Below are positions 1-7,245 of a DNA stretch of 18,439 bases, one piece after another; within the stretch, counting starts at the first letter, position 1, and every line of letters starts with the position of its first letter. Source of the DNA: Bacteroidia bacterium (lineage in GTDB: Bacteria > Bacteroidota > Bacteroidia > Cytophagales > Cyclobacteriaceae); the NCBI GenBank assembly GCA_016650355.1, contig JAENVX010000453.1, positions 1-18,439 of the forward strand, written 5' to 3'. The position numbers were made by a program, and so were the translations under genes. The notes below the pieces were generated by a model. That model did not search any database, was not told the DNA's origin, and was given only the letters and a program-made list of their open reading frames with translations.

Positions 1-631
1 ACTAAATGGGTTTCATTGGGTAAATCCATTCTTCAGCAGAAATAAAATTTCTTTACGCGCAAGAAACTTTGACGTTGAAAAGATAAAAGTGAATGATAAA
101 GTGGGGAATCCTATCGAAATAGGAGTAATTCTGGTATGGCAAGTAAAAGATACATTCAAAGCAGCTTTTGAAGTGGATAATTATGAAGACTTCGTTCGAA
201 TTCAAAGTGATTCTGCCGTTCGCACACTCGCTGGAATGTATCCTTATGATAATTTTGACACCGATTCTGAAATCACGTTAAGATCAGGCCATCTTGAAGT
301 GAATCATGCGCTCGAGGAAAATTTGCGAAATCGCCTTGATATTGCTGGCATTCATGTTATTGAAGCCCGGATAGGCTATTTAGCTTATGCTCCTGAAATT
401 GCAAGCGCGATGCTAAGAAGGCAACAAGCCACTGCCGTTGTAGCAGCCCGATTTAAAATTGTGGAAGGTGCCGTGAGCATGGTCCACATGGCCTTGGAGC
501 AACTTGCAAAACAAGGCATCGTTGAATTGGATGAAGAGCGAAAAGCTGCCATGGTAAGCAATTTATTAGTTGTTTTGTGTGGTGATAAAGATGTGAGTCC
601 GGTGGTGAACACAGGTACTTTGCATACATAA
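1..631 (+). CDS. SPFH/band-7 domain membrane-associated protein (5' partial)
   Basis: The reading frame is open from base 2 to the TAA at 629-631, so the gene begins upstream of the window; a GTG at 89 is internal. The first visible residues (WVNPFF, then RARNFDVEKIKVNDKVGNP) and the following VWQVKDTFKAAFEV and DYEDFVRIQSDSAVR segments match the SPFH (stomatin/prohibitin/flotillin/HflK) domain as found in Bacteroidota. The later part, with ALEENLRNRLDIAGIHVIEARI and the AMLRRQQATAVVAARFKIVEGA helix, is the usual long helix after the domain, which mediates oligomerisation. Family members form ring or cage assemblies on membranes and organise proteases or lipid domains; the partner here is unknown. 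The N-terminal membrane anchor must lie outside the window. The next gene starts one base after the stop, so the two are probably cotranscribed and translationally coupled. Confidence 0.88.
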   Translation, partial: LNGFHWVNPFFSRNKISLRARNFDVEKIKVNDKVGNPIEIGVILVWQVKDTFKAAFEVDNYEDFVRIQSDSAVRTLAGMYPYDNFDTDSEITLRSGHLEVNHALEENLRNRLDIAGIHVIEARIGYLAYAPEIASAMLRRQQATAVVAARFKIVEGAVSMVHMALEQLAKQGIVELDEERKAAMVSNLLVVLCGDKDVSPVVNTGTLHT

Positions 632-632
632 G

Positions 633-791
633 ATGGCGCAGAAAAAACCATTTGTACTCAGGCTTGATCCTGAATTACTTAAGGCGATTGAAAAGTGGGC
701 TTCCGATGAATTCAGAAGCTCGAATGGCCAATTGGAATGGATAATTACCAAAGCACTTAAAGAGGCTGGACGAGTTAAACATCCGAAGTGA
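633..791 (+). CDS. Small Arc-like ribbon-helix-helix protein (52 aa)
   Basis: This 52-residue frame starts with ATG one base after the SPFH stop codon. It reads MAQKKPFVLRLDPELLKAI and continues through KWASDEFRSSNGQLEWII to a short basic tail. A beta-strand (FVLRL), helix (DPELLKAIEKWASDEF), turn with NGQ, then helix (LEWIITKALKEAG) is the ribbon-helix-helix (Arc/MetJ) fold, which binds DNA as a dimer through the paired strands. From memory, Bacteroidota SPFH genes are often followed by an Arc-family protein of this kind, which supports it being real despite its size. No toxin gene is adjacent, so an antitoxin role is not indicated. There is no clear Shine-Dalgarno, so translation may depend on coupling to the upstream gene. 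Its DNA target and its relation to the SPFH protein are unknown. Confidence 0.8.
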   Translation: MAQKKPFVLRLDPELLKAIEKWASDEFRSSNGQLEWIITKALKEAGRVKHPK

Positions 792-875
792 GGATGCTGA
801 CAGGAAGTCGTTTAATTTAAAAATTAATCTGTCGTTTCATTCTATTAACTTATACTTGCTGCAATATTTTGGCAC

Positions 876-1643
876 ATGAAAAATTTGTTACTAACTGCTG
901 TCCTCGCTATTATTTTTCAATTCTCATTCGGCCAGTCGGACTTTGTGATTACCATCAAAGGTGATACTCTCTATGGAAAGGCACAAATACTTTCCTATGA
1001 TATTGTTGATCGTGTTCAAATTACTATAGATAAAAAGAAGAAATCGTTGACTGCTCTTGAAGCTAAAGCCGTTTTCCTAAATAATGAAATGTATTACTCT
1101 GTTCGGTATGATACCCGTTATAAATTTATGATTCAGGAGCAGAGTGGGTACCTTAGTCTTTATAGATTTCGCATTGATAAACAATTTAGATATGACGGTC
1201 GCTACCTTGTAAAGAGAGATGGTAACGCTATAGAAGTACCCAACCTTACCTTCAAGAAAACAATGCAAGAATTTCTTAAAGACTGCAGTGCCGTTAGTGA
1301 TAAAATAAAAAGTGGGGAGCTAGGAAGAAATCATCTCGATACACTAATTACATTATACAACAATTGCATAGATCAAAATACAGCTCAGGCATTGCAGACC
1401 TCTTTATCTACTGTCGAAAGTGAGGCTTCTCTGATGACTGTAGAAATTTTGCAGAAAAAAATTGAGGCCTCAACAATTAGTTCAAAACTGGATGTTTTGG
1501 ATTTACTTAATGACATTGTGGCAAAAGTAAAGAGTAATCAGACGGTACCAAATTATCTGACGGACGGGTTGAAAGGATATCTTTCGGATACAGAATACAG
1601 TGAAGACTTAGAAAAATTAGTAGCAGCTCTTCAAAAGAAATAA
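876..1643 (+). CDS. Uncharacterised exported protein (255 aa)
   Basis: I do not recognise a named family. The protein begins with a Sec signal peptide (residues 1-19, hydrophobic core LLLTAVLAIIFQFSF, cleavage near FGQ-SDF). The mature part opens with a beta-rich segment (about 21-125) containing FVITIKGDTLYGKA. This 'GDTLxGK' opening is common in Bacteroidota secreted proteins of unknown function. The second half (about 128-255) is predicted helical and charged, with several leucine-rich stretches. It probably resides in the periplasm or on the outer membrane. The gene stands alone, 84 bases after the ribbon-helix-helix gene, and its stop lies only three bases from the end of the convergent DoxX-like gene. 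The ATG at 876 is the natural start because the signal peptide follows directly. The coding region is solid; the function is unknown. Confidence 0.8.
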   Translation: MKNLLLTAVLAIIFQFSFGQSDFVITIKGDTLYGKAQILSYDIVDRVQITIDKKKKSLTALEAKAVFLNNEMYYSVRYDTRYKFMIQEQSGYLSLYRFRIDKQFRYDGRYLVKRDGNAIEVPNLTFKKTMQEFLKDCSAVSDKIKSGELGRNHLDTLITLYNNCIDQNTAQALQTSLSTVESEASLMTVEILQKKIEASTISSKLDVLDLLNDIVAKVKSNQTVPNYLTDGLKGYLSDTEYSEDLEKLVAALQKK

Positions 1644-1646
1644 ACT

Positions 1647-2045
1647 CTATTTCCCATAAAACCTTTTGGTCAGATCTATTACCTTGTTGCGATCTTGAAC
1701 GAGCACAAATAAACAACATCCGGCCACCAGTATTGCATATAAAAAAAGCTGGCCTCCATCTCCCTGAACTTCTATTCCTAAAAAAAGAAAATGCATACCA
1801 ATCGCACCAAGCATTAACCCAAGCCCAAGACCTGCCCCAAGCCATGCAGTTGAAGTCACAAGCAATAATATTGAAGCAATTAACTCCATAATACCGGTGC
1901 CTATCCTACCCCAAGGTTCCATGCCTACCGTTGTAAATATGTAAATCGATTCGGTTGAACCGCTAAACTTGAAATAAAGCGTTTGAATCATAATTAAGGC
2001 TGCAACGATGCGAGCGCCCCAATAAAGAATTGTTGTAATTTTCAT
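1647..2045 (-). CDS. DoxX-like small integral membrane protein
   Basis: A 132-residue protein with four hydrophobic segments (about 5-22, 49-66, 68-90 and 98-117). The motifs YFKFSGSTESIYIF and GMEPWGRIGTGIMELIAS are typical of the DoxX/DoxD-like family in Bacteroidota, which are four-helix inner-membrane proteins. Members are linked to quinone-associated or redox-stress complexes in some organisms, but most, like this one, have no assigned reaction. The start is the ATG at 2043-2045. The gene is divergent from the Rieske oxygenase gene across about 90 bases, so the two could share a control region, and it converges on the exported protein gene at its 3' end. The family assignment is fairly sure, the physiological role is not. 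Confidence 0.8.
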   Translation of the reverse strand: MKITTILYWGARIVAALIMIQTLYFKFSGSTESIYIFTTVGMEPWGRIGTGIMELIASILLLVTSTAWLGAGLGLGLMLGAIGMHFLFLGIEVQGDGGQLFLYAILVAGCCLFVLVQDRNKVIDLTKRFYGK

Positions 2046-2135
2046 AGCACAAAAATGCGAAGAAGTTTAGGTTGATAAAGTCACCGACTTGACAATTCAC
2101 TAAATTGCAAAGATCATTTCTAAATTAACGAAAAA

Positions 2136-3215
2136 ATGACTCTTTCCATTGATCCAAATATCGCGAAGGCAAAAACTATATCCACTGATTTTTATCTGCA
2201 TCGTCATTTTTATGAAAGCTCTAAAGAAAAGATTTTTGCTAAAACCTGGCAATTTATTGGAGATACCGACTTGGTTAAGGATCCTGGTTGGGTGACGCCA
2301 GTTAATTTTCTGGAAAAATTCATGGACGAGCCTCTTTTATTATCCCGCGATAAGCAAGGTAAATTGAATTGTTTGTCGAACGTGTGCACCCACAGAGGTA
2401 ACATGGTAGTTGAGAAACCTTGTAAATTAGCTGACCTCCGCTGTAAGTACCATGGGAGAAGATTTCAACTCGATGGCAAATTTCTTTCCATGCCCGAGTT
2501 CAAGGAAGTAGAAAATTTTCCATCAGAACAAGATAACCTAACCAAGCTACCACTATTTGCATGGAACAAATTACTTTTCACGACACTAGATTCATCGATT
2601 AATTCTGATGATTTTTTTGGCGACATGATGAAGCGCGTGGAATGGATGCCGTTCCATGATTTTCATTTCCGTCCAGAGCACTCAAGAGACTATTTGATCG
2701 ATGCAAATTGGGCCTTGTATTGCGAAAATTATTTAGAAGGATTTCATATCCCATTTGTACACTCCGCCCTTAATGCCATGATTGACCAACACAATTATAC
2801 CGTTGAGCTGTATAAATATTCAAGCCTTCAGATTGGGGCTGCAAAAGATGCTGACTATGTTTTCGATCTTCCCAAAACCTCATCCGATTATGGTAAAAAA
2901 ATTGGTGCCTACTATTTTTGGGTATTTCCCAATATGATGTTCAACTTTTATCCATGGGGCTTATCTATTAATGTTATTCGCCCAATTGGTGTTTCCAAAA
3001 CAAAGGTTTCTTTCCTTTCCTATGTTTGGGATGAGAATAAACTTAGGCAAGGTGCCGGAGCCGATTTGCATACCGTAGAAATGGAAGATCAAGATATTGT
3101 ACAAAATGTTCAGAAAGGTATCCGCTCACGTTATTACAAACACGGAAGATATTCCGTAACCAGGGAAATGGGTACGCACCATTTTCATCGACTGATAGCA
3201 GAATTTATGAACTGA
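2136..3215 (+). CDS. Rieske non-heme iron oxygenase, alpha subunit
   Basis: The 359-residue protein has an N-terminal Rieske [2Fe-2S] domain (about 35-150) with the C-x-H pair at C84/H86 and the C-x2-H pair at C103/H106, separated by 16 residues. The C-terminal catalytic domain shows the mononuclear iron site in ENYLEGFHIPFVH, with H204 and H209 as ligands and the acidic third ligand probably in the EDQD motif (317-320). E201 sits where Rieske oxygenases place the acidic residue that bridges electron flow between subunits. The layout resembles the choline monooxygenase/carnitine oxygenase (CntA) side of the family rather than the naphthalene dioxygenase side, so a quaternary-amine or similar small substrate is possible but unproven. 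No reductase or ferredoxin gene lies in the window, so electrons must come from a partner encoded elsewhere. It heads a same-strand group with the next two genes. Confidence 0.9.
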   Translation: MTLSIDPNIAKAKTISTDFYLHRHFYESSKEKIFAKTWQFIGDTDLVKDPGWVTPVNFLEKFMDEPLLLSRDKQGKLNCLSNVCTHRGNMVVEKPCKLADLRCKYHGRRFQLDGKFLSMPEFKEVENFPSEQDNLTKLPLFAWNKLLFTTLDSSINSDDFFGDMMKRVEWMPFHDFHFRPEHSRDYLIDANWALYCENYLEGFHIPFVHSALNAMIDQHNYTVELYKYSSLQIGAAKDADYVFDLPKTSSDYGKKIGAYYFWVFPNMMFNFYPWGLSINVIRPIGVSKTKVSFLSYVWDENKLRQGAGADLHTVEMEDQDIVQNVQKGIRSRYYKHGRYSVTREMGTHHFHRLIAEFMN

Positions 3216-3303
3216 AAAATATTTTTAATACTATTTAGGACATCGAACCTCACCACAATAATTATCCCTTTACTTCGTCTCTTTGACTGAATATATTTTT
3301 TTC

Positions 3304-4422
3304 ATGCGAATTCTTAAAAGAATCATCCTTACCATATTTATTTTCGTCCTTGCCCTTGGACTAATAATTTTTTTACTTATGCAACAAAAATCATTTGGTA
3401 AACTACCTTCTGGAAAGCGTTTGGAACGGATAAGACAATCTCCCAATTATCGTGATGGTAGTTTTCAAAATATTCACGAAACGGAAATGATGGCAGAAGA
3501 TGCTTCTTATATTAAGATGACGGCCGACTTTTTGGGTAAGGGTGTTGACCGCGAACCCACCACACAATTGCCATCCATAAAGACAGACTTAAAATCGCTT
3601 CCTGATTCGGTGCCTAGCCTCATTTGGTTTGGCCATTCTTCTTACTTATTAAAAGTAGACGGAAAAAATATCTTGGTGGATCCCGTATTCAGCGAACGCG
3701 CATCTCCTTTTCAATTTATGGGATCAAAAAACTATTCCCTTATTTCACCTCCCTACTCAATCGCAGATTTTCCAGATATCGACATGGTAATAATCTCCCA
3801 CGATCACTATGATCACCTTGATTACAACAGTATTCTACAGCTGAAATCCAAGACTAAACTATTTTGTGTAGGCCTGGGTGTTGGCTCTCACCTTGAATAT
3901 TGGGGCGTAGATCCCAAACAGATAATAGAATTTGACTGGTGGCAAATTGAAAAAGTATTCACAGGATTTGAGCTTGTATCTACTCCCGCGCGGCATTTTT
4001 CTGGCCGCGGTTTTACCCGAAATAATACACTGTGGTCGTCTTATGTATTGAGCACTCCAAGTAAGAAATTTTTCATAGGAGGCGACTCAGGTTATGATAC
4101 TTCATTCAAAACGATTGGGGAAAAATATGGTCCATTTGATCTTACTATGTTAGAGTGCGGCCAATACAACACGATGTGGCCTTCCATACATATGATGCCT
4201 GAGGAAACTGCGCAAGCTGGAATGGACTTAATTGGTCTTGCCTTGCTCCCGGTGCATTGGGGAAAGTTTACCCTTGCATTGCACCCCTGGAAAGAGCCTG
4301 TTGAACGGGTTACGAAAGCTGCAGAGATATTGAAATTGTCTGTTACAACTCCTTTGATTGGTGAAGTTGTCGAACTCAACAATCCTTTTCCGAACACCAA
4401 ATGGTGGGAGTCGATCAAATAG
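3304..4422 (+). CDS. Membrane-anchored MBL-fold metallohydrolase, NAPE-PLD-like
   Basis: The ATG at 3304 gives 372 residues; the frame could extend to a TTG at 3283, but the ATG is preferred and directly precedes a hydrophobic anchor (about 6-27). The metallo-beta-lactamase fold begins near residue 104. The metal-binding signature HDHYDH is at 166-171, H231 lies in PARHFSGR, D261 in GGDSGY and H318 in PVHWGK, giving the full dinuclear zinc set. FGHSSYLLKVDG (110-120) and the late HWGKF segment are characteristic of the N-acyl-phosphatidylethanolamine phospholipase D/UlaG-like branch. In bacteria the substrate is usually unknown; a phosphodiester of a lipid or small metabolite is the family expectation. 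The gene lies 88 bases after the Rieske gene and 76 bases before the LTA-synthase-type gene, all on the same strand, so an operon is plausible. Confidence 0.88.
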   Translation: MRILKRIILTIFIFVLALGLIIFLLMQQKSFGKLPSGKRLERIRQSPNYRDGSFQNIHETEMMAEDASYIKMTADFLGKGVDREPTTQLPSIKTDLKSLPDSVPSLIWFGHSSYLLKVDGKNILVDPVFSERASPFQFMGSKNYSLISPPYSIADFPDIDMVIISHDHYDHLDYNSILQLKSKTKLFCVGLGVGSHLEYWGVDPKQIIEFDWWQIEKVFTGFELVSTPARHFSGRGFTRNNTLWSSYVLSTPSKKFFIGGDSGYDTSFKTIGEKYGPFDLTMLECGQYNTMWPSIHMMPEETAQAGMDLIGLALLPVHWGKFTLALHPWKEPVERVTKAAEILKLSVTTPLIGEVVELNNPFPNTKWWESIK

Positions 4423-4498
4423 GCTCCATTTAATATCCACCATAGAGGATCAACAAGAGAAATTTTGAATCGTTTGGATTTTGCCGCAACTTTCTAAA

Positions 4499-6418
4499 AT
4501 GAAACTATTTATTAATAGGATTCTTTCTCACCGCTTTGGCACTGCCGCTTTACTTGTTAGTTTGGTAGTGATCATTTCTCTACTTACCCGGGTTGTTCTT
4601 CTGATCAAATCATTTCCTCAGGTAGATTTTTCCATCCTTAACATTCTAGGGATTTTTATACTTGGGTTTTTTTATGATGCTATAAATGCCGGCTACGTCA
4701 TTATACCCCTCATATTCTATCTGTGGCTGATTCCAGACAAACTGTTCAGAAAAAACTGGCACCGGTTTATTCTTTATGGAATATTTTTCTTTTTCACATT
4801 TGGCCTGTTATTTAATGCTGTCTCAGAGTTTCTCTTTTGGGACGAATTCAACACCCGATTTAATTTTATTGCAGTTGATTACCTGGTTTACACCACTGAG
4901 GTAATTGGAAATATCCAGCAATCATATCCGATCGAAGTAATCATCTTTACCCTGCTTCTATTTACAGGGGTGATCGTTTTTTTTCTTAGGACCTATATTA
5001 GAATGCCGATTGATTATGCAATCCGATTGAAGAAAAGAACCCTATGGGCATTATGTCTTTTCATGATCCCCGTTATTTCGTTCTTTACAATCCACAATAA
5101 ACTGCATCGCTTTAGCACCAATGCTTTTGTCAATGAGCTTTCGGGCAATGGACTTTATGAATTGTTTGCCGCGTATCTAAATAATGAACTTGATTACGAG
5201 CAGTTCTATTCAAAGATTGATAACACGAGGGCTTTTAGCCGAATGCGGGAATTGGTAAAGACACCTGAGAGCGAGTTTGTAGATGCCAATCCATTGAGCA
5301 TAGAAAGAAGAATTATTAATCAAGGTTCTGAAAAAAAGCTAAACGTGGTGATGATTAGTGTTGAAAGTTTCAGTGCCGACTTTATGAGAATGTTTGGCAA
5401 CACTGAAAATATAACTCCATTTTTAGATTCGTTGGCTCAGCACAGCTTGGTATTCACCAATCTTTATGCAACTGGAACACGCACCGTTAGAGGATTGGAG
5501 GCACTTTCTCTTTGTGTCCCTCCCACTCCGGGCCAAAGTATTGTACGCAGGCCCAAGAATGAAAATCTTTTTAGTCTCGGAAAAGTATTTAACAGCAAGG
5601 GCTATGAGAGTAAATACATCTATGGTGGTTATGGCTACTTCGACAACATGAATGGTTTTTTCTCAGCCAACAACTACACCGTTGTAGACCGAAGTGCATT
5701 ACAGCCCGAAGAAATTGACTATGAAAACATCTGGGGAGTAGCCGATGAGAATCTTTTTACACTTGCGCTAAAAGAAATAGACAAAACAGTTGAAACGGAA
5801 AAACCCATTTTCGCCCAGGTGATGACCGTCTCCAATCATCGTCCATACACGTATCCAGAAGGCCGTATTGATATTCCATCGCATACTGGAAGAGAAGGTG
5901 CAGTAAAGTATACAGATTACGCTATCAATAAGTTTTTAGAGGAAGCTAGAAGTAGGCCCTGGTTTGATAGCACAGTGTTTGTAATAGTTGCCGATCATTG
6001 CGCCTCTAGTGCAGGCAAAACAGAGTTGCCGGTAAATAAATATCATATCCCTATGATGATCTATTCACCAGCAAATGTTTCTCCTTCTAAAATGGAGCGA
6101 CTAATGAGCCAGATCGACATGGGACCCACGTTATTGGGGCTCTTAAATTTTTCATATACCAGCAAATTTTATGGTTATGATATATTTAAACTAGAGCCAG
6201 GGCGTGAACGAATTTTCATCAGCACCTATCAAAATCTTGGGTTTATCAGAAATGGAAAAATGGTGCAGCTCGATCCGCAACAAAAAGTAAACACCTACAC
6301 ACCTAATTTCTCAGACGGATCCCTCATCAAAATTGAAAATGATCAGACTCTAATTGATGAAGCCATCGCCTGGTATCAAACAGCCAGCTTTGCGTTTACG
6401 AATGGATTGATGAAGTAG
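4499..6418 (+). CDS. LTA synthase family (sulfatase-fold) phosphoglycerol transferase
   Basis: From the ATG at 4499 (a TTG at 4481 would add six residues) the protein has 639 residues. The N-terminal half holds about five membrane helices (roughly 14-36, 46-74, 88-110, 145-164, 180-198). A periplasmic alkaline-phosphatase/sulfatase-fold domain follows from about 280. Metal and catalytic residues can be matched to the LtaS pattern: E289 in MISVES, the nucleophile threonine probably T329 in GTRTVRG, IWGVADE at 411-417, H447 in VSNHRPY, and D499/H500 in VADH. Such enzymes transfer phosphoglycerol, or in relatives phosphoethanolamine, from a membrane phospholipid onto a glycan or lipid acceptor on the outer face of the inner membrane. 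A Gram-negative host has no lipoteichoic acid, so the acceptor is probably a periplasmic glucan, lipid A or another envelope glycan. Its stop lies four bases from the convergent DUF3667 gene. Confidence 0.9.
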   Translation: MKLFINRILSHRFGTAALLVSLVVIISLLTRVVLLIKSFPQVDFSILNILGIFILGFFYDAINAGYVIIPLIFYLWLIPDKLFRKNWHRFILYGIFFFFTFGLLFNAVSEFLFWDEFNTRFNFIAVDYLVYTTEVIGNIQQSYPIEVIIFTLLLFTGVIVFFLRTYIRMPIDYAIRLKKRTLWALCLFMIPVISFFTIHNKLHRFSTNAFVNELSGNGLYELFAAYLNNELDYEQFYSKIDNTRAFSRMRELVKTPESEFVDANPLSIERRIINQGSEKKLNVVMISVESFSADFMRMFGNTENITPFLDSLAQHSLVFTNLYATGTRTVRGLEALSLCVPPTPGQSIVRRPKNENLFSLGKVFNSKGYESKYIYGGYGYFDNMNGFFSANNYTVVDRSALQPEEIDYENIWGVADENLFTLALKEIDKTVETEKPIFAQVMTVSNHRPYTYPEGRIDIPSHTGREGAVKYTDYAINKFLEEARSRPWFDSTVFVIVADHCASSAGKTELPVNKYHIPMMIYSPANVSPSKMERLMSQIDMGPTLLGLLNFSYTSKFYGYDIFKLEPGRERIFISTYQNLGFIRNGKMVQLDPQQKVNTYTPNFSDGSLIKIENDQTLIDEAIAWYQTASFAFTNGLMK

Positions 6419-6422
6419 GTGA

Positions 6423-7208
6423 CTAATTGTTCTTAGGCCTAATCATATCATAATATTCAGGGTGAGAATAGACATAGAAGAATCCAGCGATAGTAAAAAA
6501 GATCACGAATAGGAGCATTCCTATTAAATACACTCCAATTCCCTTAAAGAAGGCTTTCGTCTTTCCCTGATAGTTAAAAAGCTGGGAGCACCCTAATCCA
6601 TACAATGTCAAAGAAATAAACGGTTGAATCGGCCTTAACGGGTTATGATCTATAATTTTAAAAATAAATAAGGAAAGAATAGTAAGCCAATAAATATGAC
6701 CTTGGATATAAAACACCATTACTGAATGCTCAAGCATATTTAACCCGCTCTTCCTGAAAGTAATCCGAGAAGCCAAAACGATAAACGGAATAACTAAGAA
6801 AGAGAATATCTTCATATTGTCTGTTATCCAACCAGAGTACATTTTGATGAATCTTTCCATTCCGGAATTCTCTTTAATAGGAGTAATCTGTGAAGCCTTA
6901 ACCACTAAATCGTAAAACGGAACTTCTAGTAACGACAACAGCAAAACAAAAACAGTAATCATTAAAAAGAAATAGCCTACAGGGCCATTGTACTTCACGC
7001 GGTTCCCATTGATGTAAGCGCGGGCAACTACTCCAGGCTGTATAGTTAAATCACGAAGTGTTCGTGGAAACATTCCATCAAAGCCATAAATCCTGGATTG
7101 TAAGTCGTGGTACAGATTGAGAAATCTTATTTTCTTTGGAGGCTGAGACTGACCACACTCCTGACAATATTTTGAATCTACTATAGCTCCGCAATTAATA
7201 CAATTCAT
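6423..7208 (-). CDS. DUF3667 membrane protein with N-terminal zinc ribbon
   Basis: The protein starts with a cysteine knuckle, C3-x2-C6 and C15-x2-C18 (MNCINCG, then YCQECGQ), a short cytoplasmic zinc ribbon. Next comes the segment FPRTLRDLTIQPGVVARAYI followed by RVKYNGPVGYFFLM, the core of DUF3667. Hydrophobic stretches then suggest about five membrane helices over the remaining 180 residues. The ATG at 7208 is chosen; a GTG two codons upstream (7214) only adds V-Q before the same methionine. DUF3667 proteins are widespread in Bacteroidota and have no established function. It is the last gene of the six-gene minus-strand unit, 37 bases after the serine hydrolase. The zinc ribbon may mediate protein contacts at the inner membrane face, which is inference. 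Confidence 0.85.
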   Translation of the reverse strand: MNCINCGAIVDSKYCQECGQSQPPKKIRFLNLYHDLQSRIYGFDGMFPRTLRDLTIQPGVVARAYINGNRVKYNGPVGYFFLMITVFVLLLSLLEVPFYDLVVKASQITPIKENSGMERFIKMYSGWITDNMKIFSFLVIPFIVLASRITFRKSGLNMLEHSVMVFYIQGHIYWLTILSLFIFKIIDHNPLRPIQPFISLTLYGLGCSQLFNYQGKTKAFFKGIGVYLIGMLLFVIFFTIAGFFYVYSHPEYYDMIRPKNN

Positions 7209-7245
7209 TTGCACGATGGATTTTATTAAATGTCTTGCCTATACC

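Noticed and set aside
89..631. GTG at 89 as the start of the SPFH gene
   Set aside because: The same frame is open to the window edge and encodes conserved SPFH residues upstream of the GTG, so the true start lies outside the window.
633..791. The ribbon-helix-helix gene as an antitoxin
   Set aside because: No toxin-sized frame lies beside it; the next gene encodes a 255-residue exported protein.
3215..3226. AAAAATATTTTT palindrome right after the Rieske gene
   Set aside because: It is purely A/T, expected by chance in this AT-rich sequence, and lacks the GC stem and T-run of an intrinsic terminator.
4481..4498. TTG at 4481 as the start of the LTA-synthase-type gene; likewise TTG at 3283 and 10965 and GTG at 7214 for other genes
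   Set aside because: Each has an ATG two to seven codons downstream, and no conserved residues are visible in the extra codons.
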